Positions 44,806 to 57,774 of a stretch of DNA of 64,000 nt are shown piece by piece. Location of the stretch: assembly GCA_963971425.1 (NCBI GenBank), contig OZ020519.1, positions 6,526,028 through 6,590,027 of the forward strand, in the 5' to 3' direction. The notes below the pieces were generated by a model. It was given only the letters and a program-made list of their open reading frames with translations. It had not been told where the DNA came from and made no database searches. The translations under genes were made by a program, and so were the position numbers. Every line of letters starts with the position of its first letter. The first letter of the stretch is position 1. Source of the stretch: Bryoerythrophyllum caledonicum (Eukaryota > Streptophyta > Bryopsida > Pottiales > Pottiaceae).

Positions 44806-45082
44806 TAACTTTGATTTTTCTTTTTATTTGCTCCTCAGCAGAGCATTGGGAGTTGTCTAGAAGAAGTGTGCGTTTTTTGAAGTTTTCCATGTATAGGTTT
44901 TGTAAAATTGTTCAAAAGTGCGTTGTTTTGGATTTGCAGGAAAACTTGGTAAACTAAACACATGCTTGAGTAACAATTTATTCAACTTTGAGTTCTCAAG
45001 AGGCTGAACTTTTGTTCAAGGTACAAAATCTTAATATTAGTTAAAAGGACGGAATTTTTACAAGCTTATACTTGACACTAAG

Positions 45083-45340
45083 AAATCATTCAAAATCACC
45101 TTCAGTTTCTTTGCCGTAAATCCATCTACTCTGTAAGCAATAGTCATTGTATCTATCATTATCAGTGTAACTTTGCATTTGCTCAAGATTTTATACAAAG
45201 TCCAAGCTATAAAAGAACCTTTTTACCATATGAAAAAATGTGTCCAACTTGCTAAAACACATATCCAATAATAACTATACTTATCCAGATTTGAAAAACA
45301 TAAAAGTAGATTGCACATATAATATATTTTGTAGGGTGGA
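45083..45340 (+). repeat. Direct repeat, copy 2
   Basis: Second copy of the repeat at 43205-43465, diverged by substitutions and small indels. Confidence 0.75.
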
Positions 45341-45344
45341 GAAG

Positions 45345-45940
45345 TTTGGAGATAGTGCCCAAATTGCATCTATATTGTTTATCTTATATAGACTATAGTG
45401 TAGCTAACCTATTCAAAGAATCTACACTAATTCTTCTAAACACAAGATACGATGGTCCACTTCAATTTTCAATAGACATCAATCATGCACCGTAAAAAGA
45501 GTGGATTGTTTCAATTCTCTTGACACAAAATTAATTTGGACATGCAAACATGTATACTAGTGAAATTGTACACCAACAAACCTACACACAAGTGACATGC
45601 ATAGGTCATTGCTTGCATCTAAAAATATGTACACGCATAACCTACATGCACCATCAACCTACGAAAGTGCACAATTGATACGTGTTACATAGTGCCTATC
45701 CTTGAAATGGGGAAGTAGTTCCATACTACTAATTTATAATTTGTGGATAATCTTTGCAAGTGACAAATTGTGCTCAAAGATTGACCTGCACACTACAAGC
45801 ATAGAAGCAGGGTAAAGTGGTGGTTAGATAACGAACTAAGCGGGAGTAGCAACAAGGAATTAATGCAAAAATCTATCAACACTAATTTTGTTCTAAAAAC
45901 AAATTCAATTGATGGAGTCCAGTGATTGTTCATCCACATT
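45345..45940. other. No gene seen
   Basis: AT-rich, with no open frame of interest. Confidence 0.4.
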
Positions 45941-45944
45941 ACTA

Positions 45945-46309
45945 AGGACCGTTTCACACTGTGACCATGTCAAAAGGCCATCTATCAAAATTTTCAACTC
46001 AAACAATGGCAAGAGGCCAAACTCTTTGAACTAAAAGATACATTTAGATTATTTTTAATAAAAAATTGATGGCCCCTCGAAGGAAGTTTGAGTCCGCTAA
46101 AAACGGCAACCAAAGTTTTGCTCAAGAGGCCGTTGCCTTGGCCCCAAAACTCTCTAAAAATGTTGCCATGTAGGCACAATTGAGGGCGACAACCTTTAGA
46201 CTTTGACCTCTAGTGTGAAGACCAAAAGGCTAAACTTTGGCCATTCTCACTATCTTATTAGTGGAATTTGACGGCCTCTCAACCTTTGGTTATATTGTGA
46301 AGCAGCCCT
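45945..46309. mobile_element. Diverged relative of the AGGGCCGCTTCACAC MITE
   Basis: Ends AGGACCGTTTCACACTGTGA and, reverse-complemented, AGGGCTGCTTCACAATATAA mirror each other and resemble the ends at 4968 and 5564. The interior AAAGTTTTGCTCAAGAGGCC matches the complement of 5130-5155, so it lies in the opposite orientation and is shorter (365 bp). Confidence 0.65.
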
Positions 46310-46329
46310 ATTACATCTTCAACACTACA

Positions 46330-46804
46330 TTTAAAAATGAATGGAGTAGTTTCCAAAAATTACACTATCTTTCATATTAAGTGTAGTCAAACTATATGAT
46401 TTGAAAGTGCAATAAGTTTTTACTTTTAACCCATAAATTACCAAGCCATTTCCAAACCAGAAACACTTCAAAACTACACTAAACATCGTATTTAGTGTCG
46501 TCTACACTAAATACGAACCCTTACACTAAATGCAAGAATCACAATCAGTGTAATGACACAACATTACACTAAATGTGAAACATTACAGTATATGTGAATG
46601 GTAGTAAAAATGGGTGTTTTTTTTTACTTGTGCACAATTAGTGTATGAAAAAGCTTGCCGCAGTGAATAAAATCACTATCAGTGTATGAAAAAACTTGCC
46701 ACAACTAACACTAATTGTGAACTTGTTCGCAAATAGTGTAGTAGGGTAATTACACTATTTGTGACTACACTTAATGCGATGTTTAGTGTACTCGTTTCAG
46801 TGCA
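46330..46804. repeat. Cluster of TACACTAAAT / TTTAGTGTA words
   Basis: ACACTAAA or TTTAGTGT recurs many times, including the near-palindrome ACACTAAACATCGTATTTAGTG at about 46477-46498. A similar palindromic word lies at 47804-47828 on the other side of repeat copy C. These could be element ends, but I see no clean duplication. Confidence 0.5.
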
Positions 46805-47645
46805 ATGAGTAAGGAAGAAAACCAAAACTTTTTTCTAGTTTGAATCGTAGGATCTCAATTCAAATTTATCAAGTAATATACTCACAAAGTTTCATAAACT
46901 TTGACCACACGGATTGAAAGATTATAGTGTTTGAAGTCTAGAAAAGGATTCATTTTCTTCTCTGGATTTAGTGGATCAACAGACTTTGACTTCACTTGGT
47001 GTCCAATTTTGCACTACACAAGGTCTAGATTCATTACCACCATATTAAGCATGATATTAGTTCCATGTATACCAATTTTTAGGGATAAAAAAAGGGTATA
47101 TCATATTCAAAAAAATTGTGCAAGGAGTGGAGGTTCAAAAATTGTCAATTCACGTTTTATTTTTTTGTGAACTTAATATGTTTTAGAATGAGAATCCAAA
47201 TGGTCAATGAAAAGGTCTACACCACATAATGCTGTGGGGAAAAGAAAACGTAAAAATATGAAGATCTCTAAGTTTTATGTAGAAAGGAAGAAGATTTCTT
47301 GGCACCTTGCCTGACAATGTAGGACAATGTGTGAATATGTTTGACTTGGATCAATATGCTATTTTTCACTAGTAACAAGAGATTTTTTTTGACAATATGA
47401 AAGGAAATATTATCATTTGCTGTTATTGAAAATCTCACATTCAATAGAGTGTCCTAGCAAAAGTTTTTGGAGTTGCCCGACATGCCCGTTCTCGCAATTT
47501 GAACTTCAAAACCCAATAACTTTTTCATTAAATGTCAGATTCTAGAAAAAAATGGACCCACACACAGCTTTCAGTAATGCCCATCTACAATAAAAATTTC
47601 AAGAAATAATGTTATAAACTAACAGAGGAGGAACCTGCCCGAACC
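46805..47645 (+). repeat. Dispersed repeat family, copy C
   Basis: Matches copy A over nearly its whole length (CACGGATTGAAAGATTA, GATCAACAGACTTTGACTTC, AATTGTGCAAGGAGTGGA, CTAGCAAAAGTTTTTGGAG) and copy B over the first two thirds. Confidence 0.75.
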
Positions 47646-48250
47646 TTCAAGAGTCCCCGAGGGAACTCTTGGTAATTTCTGGGTTAATGAAGATTTTAAT
47701 GAGAGCACAACTATCTATTCTAACGATCATTGTCAACACTGTTGGTAAAAATATTCATCCAGGGTAAAAACTTACAGCATTTATTAATCACATACTGTGA
47801 CTGCACTAAACATAGAATTTAGTGTAGTTACCTGTGTAGATACGGTCATTGACTCCATGTCTAGACGGAACGTTCACACGAAGCAAGGCCTTGGCCGGCG
47901 TTGCCAACAGCAACCATCTCCCCAGCAACAGACCAGGAAGCTGATGCAAAACACCACTGTAACTGTAATACAATTCTCCTCGTTTTCCACGCTTGCCAAA
48001 CCGAGTACTGTATGTGACGGTCTGGTCCCACCAAACAATTGATTTTGGTTTTGTCCGCATCTCCTCCGAAAAACGTGGTCCGAAAAACGCCTCTGGTCCT
48101 GGGAAGATTCGCCGTCCAACACGCAAGCATGTGTGTCATATCGTCTAGCACCCAATTTTCCAACGTGCGCTCTAAGTGCCTTCTAGTATCACTGCAGGTG
48201 TACATACTGATTAGAAATTAGAGTTCTTTTACATCTCTCTTGTGGTGGCG

Positions 48251-49980
48251 ATGAAGAAGGCCGTCGGGGACGATGGCGAGGAGGTGGAAACTAGGATGGA
48301 GCTGATGAAACCGCTTCAAATTGGGCTCCATCAGCTGAAGCACAGGTTTGCGAGATGTTTTCAAGAGGATAGTGATGAAAGGGATTCGATTCTCACCTGA
48401 GTTTCGTGACGTTGTTGCAGGGTGGTGATGGCTCCCATGACGCGATGCCGAGCGCACGGCACTCTGGCCACTACGCTGATGAATGAATACTACAGCCAAA
48501 GAGCCACCGAAGGAGGACTCCTCATTTCGGAAGGCGTTTGTGTGGCTGCAACTGGTCACGGGTACGCTCTCCAGCACTTAGTTCTATAGGTTGATTGCTG
48601 ATTTCCACGTGAGTTGCTGCATCTCTAGTTAGAGTGTGTCCATCATTCCTGTGATCGAACTACGATGTGATCTTTAACTCGGTGATGCAACATCAGGTTC
48701 ATGAATACCGCTGGGATCTACACAAACGAGCAGATCGAGTCATGGAAACCAATCACGGCAGCGGTGCACAACATCGGCGCTACGTTTTTCCTGCAGCTGT
48801 GGCATGTTGGGCGAGCTTCCCACACAGGTAATTAAAGATGTAGCTGTTGAGAGTTTCATGACAACCGTTACCTTGTCAGAGGGACTTTAATTCTTCGAAT
48901 AACGGAACGGTTGAGTTGGTTATCTGGACGCAGAATTGCAACCTGGGAATGCGGCACCGATCTCTTCAACGAGCAATGCAGTGCCCATGCCATGGAGAGT
49001 CACTCTGGTCGATGCAGACGGCAAAAGCTCCAAGCAGATGTACTCCACCCCTCGACCGCTTCGAACTAACGAGATTCCACAGGTCATCGAATATTTCAGA
49101 ACTGGGGCAAAGAATGCTCTAGAAGCAGGTGAGTAGTTACGGCCTAGACTTACTCCTTAAAGCCAATGTCAAGGTTATATTAGGTAACCTTACATAGACT
49201 CTGGCAGTTGAGTCACACTTCAATGCAATCGACACTAGATAGTCTTTCACTCCCTGCTTTGAGATCCAGAGACTAGGAGTGTTTGATTGGTACAGAGAAA
49301 AGGAGAACGAAAAATTAGCACATCAAATGAGAAGGTACATCCTGCTCTCGGATGAAGGAAATCTAATACATGTTTTTCATGAAGGTTTTGACGGGTGCGA
49401 AATACACGGAGCACACGGCTACCTGCTGGACTCGTTCGTGAAGGACACCATCAACGACCGCACGGACGAATACGGAGGCTCCATGGAGAACCGGTGCAGG
49501 CTGCTGCTGGAGGTAACCCACGCTGTAATCAACGAAATCGGAGCCCACAAGACAGCCGTGAGAATCTCGCCCTTCAGCGTGTACAACGCAGCGGGGACCG
49601 ACACAAACCCCGAGGCTCTCCTCTCGTACCTGCTGGCAGAGCTCGACAAGCTCAACCTGGCGTACATCCACTTGACAGAGCCCGAGTTCGCCTACATCGT
49701 GGACAACTTCACCTGGGCGCCCCAGCATGGCCATCTGACGAAGCAGAGAACCACGCCCTTGCTGGTCAGCGGGGGCCATACCTGTGAATCTGGGAACGAG
49801 GCCGTGCGCTCCGGGTACGCCGACATGGTCGGCTTCGGACGGTCCTTCATCGCCAACCCTGACTTGGTGAAGAGGTTCCAGAAGGGCGCTCCTCTGAACG
49901 TCCCCAATCCTGCGACGTTCTACGGCGATTATACCAGAACAGGGTACACAGACTACCCATTTCTCGAAGACAAGGAGTAA
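48251..49980 (+). CDS. OPR: 12-oxophytodienoate reductase-like flavoprotein (Old Yellow Enzyme family)
   Basis: NADPH-dependent FMN enzyme that reduces the C=C bond of alpha,beta-unsaturated carbonyls; family members act in the jasmonate/OPDA pathway or in detoxification. Five exons join in frame: 48251-48345, 48421-48561, 48697-48827, 48934-49128 and 49385-49980, all with GT..AG introns, giving 385 residues, the usual length. Seen in order: MAPMTRCRA (about 35-43), [29 protein letters not shown], then H195, H198 and Y200 of the active-site motif [28 protein letters not shown] and a C-terminal phosphate-binding stretch ([15 protein letters not shown]). There is no C-terminal SKL-type peroxisome signal (ends LEDKE), so a cytosolic OPR1-like enzyme is likelier than OPR3. 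ATG 48251 is the first in frame with exon 2; a later ATG at 48296 is possible. Confidence 0.9.
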
Positions 49981-49984
49981 GGAA

Positions 49985-51140
49985 CAGGACAATCTCTCAC
50001 TTCTAGCTAGTTTTTGGTAGGAGAACATGGAAAGAATAAATTTCTTAATGTACAGTTGAGAAGCGTTGATATCAGCTCCTCAGGACAGGGACTTGTGACA
50101 ACGCACATGAAATTCTTAGAAAGGTAGGAAACAGAGACCAGGGTATGTGGTATAAGAATTGAAGCTAAGAATCCACACAAGTTGAAGGGACTTGAAGGAG
50201 ACTTACAGAGAACTGGTTTTGATGTTGTTGACGACGCTCGAAACTGGGAATAGGTAGCTGCCTCGGAGTAGCAATGTAGCATATTCGAGTTCAAAGCTCT
50301 GGTGAGTCCAAGATGTACAGACACCATCTGCAATATTGGAAAAACAGACCTTACAATGGTGCCCACAGCATAGTGCAGCATTCCCTACCGACCCACACTG
50401 CAGTTGAGCGTCACTGTCCACCAGCGGAAGCCCTGTGCGTAGACCAGAAGGCTAATATCATAGAATTTGTCGCTAACTACATATTCATTACGTAATCATA
50501 TACCAGGATGTCAATCACTCTCAATCTTGTGTGACTAAATTCGAATTCTAAATGGCATTGGGTGACAGCAACATTGTGCTGCAGTCCCAACCACCTTCGA
50601 CCTCTGAGATGCTAACACCACTGGTATATGAGATCGTGTCATCTTTACAATACAAGGCATAGCACACCAAAGTAGTGGACGTGGGCCGCCCATAGATCTC
50701 CAGAAAGCTGTGTCTGAAGGTGAGATGATGGCAACGTTCTTCATATACACAACAATGCTCCGGATGGCAACCATGTATTCGTAACAAACTTCTCTGCAAC
50801 CTGGGATTCACCGACTTGTTGAAGCTAGAACAGGCTGGAGCTGTTGACACTGCTGGCAGTGACTCTAAGAGATGCAAATTTGCAGCGACGCACTCTGAGT
50901 GTAGACGGTCAGCTTCAAAGCCAGCTATATTTGATTGAGCTCTCACATTTAAGGATCCACAGGAAGTAGGGTAGACGTTGTATCATGTCCCCAGATCACT
51001 GTTTCGAAAGTGATAATTGCAGAGTTGCCCTTCTGAAGCTTCACTTCGCTTTCCACTCGACGACACTCCGTGAGCCACGGAAGGGTGAATGACAATTAGT
51101 ACAGCGGCAATTGCATTGAGTCCTGGCTAGTACAATGATC
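49985..51140. other. Intergenic between OPR-like and AUG6 3' ends
   Basis: The two genes converge here. Short frames on both strands show no domain. Part should be the 3' UTR of each gene. Confidence 0.5.
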
Positions 51141-51143
51141 CCA

Positions 51144-54100
51144 TCATAGAGAGAGTTTCTCTCTCGAATCACTGTTGTTCATGAAAGCCGTATCCAGATC
51201 TGTCATAGGTGCTGCATAAAAATTCAACATATTAGAAGCAATCCTTTCAAGCAAAGATCACGGTTTGGTACAAAATGAATATAGCTAATTTCTTCATTCT
51301 GCGACCAGTGACTTCTTAATTGGATAAACAGTAGGATCTGGTAAGGGAAACCCATATCAAGTGAATGTTGTTTATTCCGTTAAATGTTCTGGCAATAGAA
51401 ATGCAAAACAAAATTTAGGATTTAGTACCTACCTAGAAACGAAAGGAAGCTCATACCTAGAAGATCATCATACGTTCCATCAAATGTCCCGTCAAAAGTG
51501 CTGTCAAAAGAGTTGTATTCCAAAATCAGGGGTGGCGATAATGGTCGAAGATCGGGGACATGTAGTCCTGGCATATTCTTCCGGGACCGATCTTGTAGAT
51601 ATTTCCATTGGAACACTTCTGCGCCATTGGAACCCTTCTGAGCCACAACACTCTCCCTTCTCGGCACAATTTTTTGAGGATCTGTTGAATGGCCATTCCT
51701 CTCTTCTAGATTTTTTACTCCGTTTTGGCTGGGGATAAACGGATGAACAGCACCCTTGCCACCGGAGATTGCTAGCTGATCACTGTTGATGGCCGCATGA
51801 GCCACTTCCCTATCACTTTTTGCGTTCATTTGTAAGGGACTCACAGGTGTGAAATAATGCTCTGCGCTGGTAGGTTGTTGGGCTGAGTCTTCAGCAGCAG
51901 GCAAAGGCTTCTGAAGAGCAGCCTCCAAGACTGCTTGACGCAACGAGGTAATGCCTGCAATTCAAAGTTTTCAAATTCAAGTTGTGAGATCAACAGCGGA
52001 GAAAACAAGTATAATGAGTACCATTTCAGTAGCAATATGAAACCGACACAGTCACACTCAATACTAACTGTACTCACATAAAAAAGATAGGAGATGTTGA
52101 CTCACAGTCAAGACCATCGAGCCTACGCCCACAAAAAATAAATCCGAGGACACATCTCAAGAAGAAAGATAAGACATACCTTCAGTTAGATCATTTCCGC
52201 TGTTCCAATACGCACCGTTTCCTTCCAATCCCTCATGTTCTTGCAACACATCCAAAGAATGCATGGACGTAACTCCAGATAGTGCAGCCTTTGATTGTGT
52301 ATACCCTCCAATAGAACTTGGGGACATGTAAGGAAGCTTCAGTGCTGGACTAGGGGGTATAAGCTCTAACGGCACTGTCAAATTGTTGCCTAATTCACCC
52401 ACATTTTGTTCGGTGCCTTCTTCCTGCAGAGAATATACATAGGAATCAGGAGAAAAAACAATGAAGGAAATAGCACCATGACATCCATTTGATCACTGCA
52501 AACATGCTGATGTAAAGAGAGAAGTCAATTACTCTGAAAGTGGATGTCGGTTGGCGAGTCTTTGAGAACCCCATAAGAGCGTCCTGTGCAGCTCGAGATG
52601 CAGCCATAGCATCGGGACCATCTACCTGTTCTCGCAAATTTGTAATTGCTGTTTCCAACCCTGGCATAGAACCTTCTAACTGGTTCTTGAGAGACTGGCA
52701 TCCAAACACCAAGAGATAACATGATATCAGTATCCTGCTAAAACTTTCCGCTGTAAATGAGACGAGAGGAACAGAATAGATAACTCTTTGAGAAACGATA
52801 TCTAAAAACTTGAGTTACATTTTTAAACCTGCATCACAAGTGTCCCATGTCATCTTTAAAGCTGGTTCGATAACGCTGAAATACAGGTCTTACCTGCAGA
52901 CTCGAGCAGTGTTGCTTGTGTTCCCCTAGAGTTGTACGAAGAGTATACGCATGAACGCTGTCTTCTCCATGTACGTTTTCCATCATAAGATCCGGTCCGG
53001 CTCCATTGTTTGATCTAGCCTTCAACACCCAATCAAAGAAAAATAACTGCCATCAAGACCTAACATACAAATATCCAGGCACCTGCAGCAACGATAGCCT
53101 TCACTAGTCTGGTACAGCAAGACCCAGGTCAAGTCATCTCGAAAAACCGGTCATGTTTCTCCTTCAATAGCAAAAGAGGAGTTCCACATTAAAAAACAAT
53201 CCGCATTCTCTTACAGACCGCAGAAAACCTCACGAACGCAGTGTTTTCAGTAAGCAACACTCACCAGGCGAAGGGTTTGTTTATGAACAGCTTGCAATGC
53301 ATGGGTCCACCGACGCAGGATTTCACCCACATCTACAGGAGGTGGAGTTTTTGTAGATTTGTCATCCTCTACAGATACACCAGCCTCAAGTCTAGGCCGT
53401 TGGCTTTCATTATCAACAGTTGAATTGGGGCCTGAATCCACCGGCAGGTTAACGGATCCAAGATCCACTGCAGCTCGCAGAACAGCTCCATCAATCCGGT
53501 ACCTGGAGAAAAGAACTTGATAAATAAGAGATAATCCATGACCTGGCATAACGGGCGACCAGCAACTCCTTATTCCCCTTGAGCCTCAACATTTTTAAGT
53601 CTGTCTAGTATCAAACCGAGTCTGAACGTCACAGGAAGTACTTCGACCCATGATAAAGTGCCGAATAAATTTACTATAATTTACTAAACGATGTGCTCCA
53701 AGAACTCGTAATACTGTAGGTAAATGTCCGTGGAACACCTTACTCCATCAGAAATGCAAAGATGGTATTAAAGTACAAGGAAATTGGACACCTGAAAAGT
53801 CAGCTTAAGTTACTAAATTGAAACAGTAAAGATACTGATATCCACATAGCAATCAAAATTGGCAGTTTAGTACCTGTGTTCCCGACGAGCAATGAGATCC
53901 TCGATAGGACCAGATGCTAGTTCTGCCACTCTCTCTGAAATACATGAAATGTAGTCAGTATATCCTAGAACCCTTCACTTTTTTCATATTAAACTTGTCA
54001 TCCCTTAACAGAAGCAGATATTTCAAGGAATATAACATCGATCAATCTTTGATATCAGATGCATGCTCTGTCAGAGCCCTTAAACAAACATCAGGCACAT

Positions 54101-56433
54101 CATACAGGTACAAATAGAAGGTGCAGTTGCTATTTCTAAAAATAAAACACCGATCATTTATATGTGACAGTATTAAAGAAGACTTATATTCTTGTTGAGT
54201 GTCTCGTAAAATTCACTTTATTCATACCTGAGTGTGATAAAATTCCTTTCCATAGCTGAGAAGCTCTTGTAACAGGAGCAGCCTTCCGAGTGACAAACCC
54301 TTCTGTGTCGTTCAGAATGTCATCATCTAAAAATTCGCTTGATTCTTGGAGTTTCTCCAGCTCCTGGTGTTGGAACGCCTGTAGACTCGAAATACACATT
54401 CAGTAGTGTTTTATGCGATGGAGTAAGCAAAAATGAAACAAGTAGAGAAGTTTTATTAAACGGCAGCTGGCACAGCTTCAGGTCAAGACTAAATGAAAAA
54501 ACGGGAGATAGGCAGATGCAGATAAAGATGCTAACTCGAGAGTGAAGAGAACTGAAAATATAACAGAAAGGAGTATATGTCAGTAACTCTTGATAATAGT
54601 TACGAAAATATTATTAGTGCATTGAAGTCATGAGCTGGAAAGCTAAAATTCTTTTGCAAGAAAGTCATGAGTTCCTAACTAATTATTTAATTAAGCTTCT
54701 CAAGACCTTGACGCTTGGTCAAAACGGCTCTCGTAACACAGTACTGTAAATCATCTTCCTTGGACTCTGTGAAAAATAAGCATGTACCTCTTCCGCACAC
54801 AAAGCCCGGTACTCAGCTGTCATATCATGAGCCAAGCTAGACCAGCTAGCCTGTCTTTGCACGGCTTGGGCAGCTCCTTTCATGAATCGCTTGCGTTCCA
54901 ATGCGATCCGAGCCTGTAATCATAGAATGTTAAATACCGTACCTTAGATCGGAATTAAAAGATACAGAGCACTTCACACTTTAAGCACTACCTCGCTCCA
55001 AAAATGACCACATGACCAGATAATGGATTTTGAAATTGTTGCGTATTCCATCCTACCTTGGTGACAGCAAGCAGAGACAAGGGTCGAGTGTTTGGGCCAA
55101 CAAGTTCCGTCAAGGAGGCTGGTAATGGATTTGCTGCTACATCAGCTGGGAACGTTCGTCTATGAACCTCCCGCAGTGCATGTGCTGATAGATGCCACAA
55201 AAGCTCTACAAATCTGCAGCACAATGTCATGCTCAACACTAATCGTAACAAGGAGCAGAAATATGTTTTCATCTTGTTCAAAAAATGCGACAGACTGCAC
55301 CTTTGACCGCAGCACGTGGCAAGAGAAGAAACACGAGAGTTGCTCCGAGGTAGGGCTCCTTGGCTTTCAAGCTCATTGATTAAACCCTGGACCACCTGCA
55401 TTACGGAAGTACTGTCAATCACCTCTTGCCTTGCTAGTAAAAAGACGATGACTGGAGAACGCATAGACTGCAGAATCCTCGTACGCGTTGAGCACTTCAC
55501 TAAACATGTCAGAGAACCTGTAGCTCGAAAATATAGCTGAAGAGCTAAACAAAACACAAGACGTGGAAGAAATCTGACGGAAATTAAAGTGCAACAATCG
55601 CTTCCAAGCTACTGTATACCACTTCGAGCAAGGACACCAAATAAGAGAAACGCCTCGCAAAAAGGCGATGACTAGTTAAGAACCTAGAACATTAAAAGAA
55701 AACACAGTGAATGATAAAATCTTGAAAGCTTACTTTGCGAAAATCACGAGACTGAGCAGCGTCAAAAATAGGCCACACTCCAGCAAAGTCCTGTCCAGAA
55801 GCAGTTCCTTCAATCAGAAATCAGAGCTACATACATGGAAAATAAAACACGAAATGCTACTATAGGTGTATGCTGACTAAATAAATTGAGAGAAAATCCA
55901 TCATATGCAAAAGAATGAAAATGCGAACTACAAGTAATTAGACCGACATTCAACCGATTGAGGTGCCGGCATCTGTTTCCAGCTAAAACCACAACATACT
56001 AAACCCTAATTCGCCTCACAAGAACGGCATTCAACCAGTTGCTGCCATATCGCTCCCGAACCGCTTACTAAACTAACGCTACAATCAGTTTTAGGAATTC
56101 CAGATACACCGAGTTGAAATCAAAGTAACTCGATGTCAAGTAATGCGAATTCAGCAGAGACGAGAAGAGTACCTTCGCGGAGAGGCTAGGACCTCGCAAC
56201 GCGCACATGAGGAAGTGAAGGAGCGCTTCGCCGAGGCGCGGGTTGGAGTGGCGGAACAAGCCGGCGCGCAGGCCAGCTCCGGGGCCAAGAACCGTAGGAT
56301 CGAGGCCGAGCAGCAGACAGTTCGCATACAACGCCGCCTCCACGTCGCCTTCCCGCTCCTTCTCCTTCTCCCGGTCGCGATCGGCATTCTCCTTCTCCCG
56401 CTCCCTATCCTTCTCTTTCACCGCCGCCTCCAT
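51144..56433 (-). CDS. AUG6: Augmin complex subunit 6 (HAUS6 homologue)
   Basis: Subunit of the eight-protein augmin complex, which recruits gamma-tubulin to existing microtubules for branched nucleation in spindle and phragmoplast. Thirteen exons join in frame: 56433-56173, 55790-55734, 55395-55301, 55213-55057, 54913-54788, 54378-54228, 53934-53874, 53502-53265, 53019-52894, 52694-52533, 52423-52180, 51954-51457 and 51211-51144. The total is 747 residues, close to plant AUG6 length. Strong plant AUG6 signatures: [82 protein letters not shown] and YEDLLAP-like DDLLAPMTD at the end. The N-terminus is a Lys/Glu/Arg-rich run. ATG 56433 is chosen because the open frame upstream has only GTG. Confidence 0.93.
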
Positions 56434-56454
56434 CGCCAAGCGCACACACTCACC

Positions 56455-56498
56455 CCGCCCGCCCGCCCGCCCGCCCGCCCGCCCGCCCTCCCTCCCTC
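56455..56498. repeat. GGGC tetranucleotide microsatellite in the AUG6 leader
   Basis: About nine CCCG units followed by CCCT units on the plus strand, ending about 20 bases upstream of the AUG6 start codon. Read on the coding strand it is a G-rich run able to form secondary structure in the 5' UTR, or a promoter element. Confidence 0.85.
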
Positions 56499-56499
56499 A

Positions 56500-57770
56500 A
56501 ACCAATTCCATCAAACCCTCGCGATCCGTACACAGAGAGATCTGGATGCCGAGCTCTCCCGAAACCTCATCGTCTCCGTCAGCTCGAGCCTCGCAATCCT
56601 GTACGAGAGAAGACGCTGCAAATTGAAGCGACGACTGTGCGGCTCATCAGTGTGTGGCATTGATAGAGCGATGTGATGGGAAAGAGGGAAAATGCTGGAG
56701 CCTGTTCAAATTTTCGTCTGCTGTCATACGCGATGAGGAGAGGCGAGATGTACCGGGAGGGTACATCTCACTAGGGTTGGATGAATGCCGGATTGGATGT
56801 TCGTTACTTGGTGGTATGACCTGGCTAGTTCTAATCTGTGAGGACTCTGGTTATTTTAATGTTGTTTAGATGTTGATTCTGATTAGGGTGAACACATCTT
56901 TGTTGGTATCAGAGAAGAACCTTACCGCATCCTTCTTGCAGAAAGGAAAAGAACACCCTTGAGTAGTTTAACGGATGGAGAAACAAAATGGATGGGAAAC
57001 AGACATGACAAGAGCTGATACTTAGATGCTAAAATTTGTATCCTTCGTTTATTTATCTATCTGTGAAACTGTTTACGGTAAATGCAAAACTTTAAGAAAA
57101 TTGACACATCCAGAAACGAATAAGAGATTCATCCACATTTGAAGGAACATGTCCCAAGACATGTTTGGGACCTTGTGTGAATTCACCGCTGCCTGGGACT
57201 GATTGTTGTCACAGGATGCCAGAGGGTGTGTGACATTCATGTCGCATGTGATTCTGTGAAAGGAGCAACGAGCATGGGATAAGGAGATCTTAATTCAATG
57301 AGCATTGAAAGCAGTGATATACCTGTTCCCTCACCTGGTCGTCTTGATGGAGTCAGTTATCTCCCCAGCGATGCAGGCATACATCAAAGTTTAGTCCGTT
57401 GTGAGATTTTTTCTGAAAGTACGCAGGAGCCAGAGCAACTTTGCTTGGAGCTCGGAGCGGTGCTCTGTGCCAGTTCAAATCGCTACGACAAAACGAGAAG
57501 CAGAGAATGAGAACCGAAAGCACGAGAATGTTTTGCTACTGTATCCGGAATCTTGGAAGTTTGAACTACAGTTGGACATGTTTGAATCAATTCGGAAACC
57601 GTAATGGGGTGTGCTTGCCGGTTATGGCTCTCACAGCTTTCAGGAACCCAGAAAAACCCAGAATGTTGTCTTGATTCCGAATATAACCCCTGATTCGAGT
57701 GCTTCGAATTCCGTGTCTGACAGACGGTACCTTTGTCAAAACTAGGGATACGGACAATATTCTTACTCTT
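56500..57770. other. Intergenic: AUG6 promoter side and SHOC1 3' side
   Basis: AUG6 starts at 56433 and SHOC1 ends at 57775, both on the minus strand. No further gene is recognised. It should hold the AUG6 promoter and SHOC1 3' UTR. Confidence 0.5.
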
Positions 57771-57774
57771 TGGT

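Noticed and set aside
50535-50946. Overlapping minus-strand frames after AUG6
   Set aside because: No domain and no splice joins to AUG6, whose last exon ends at 51144.
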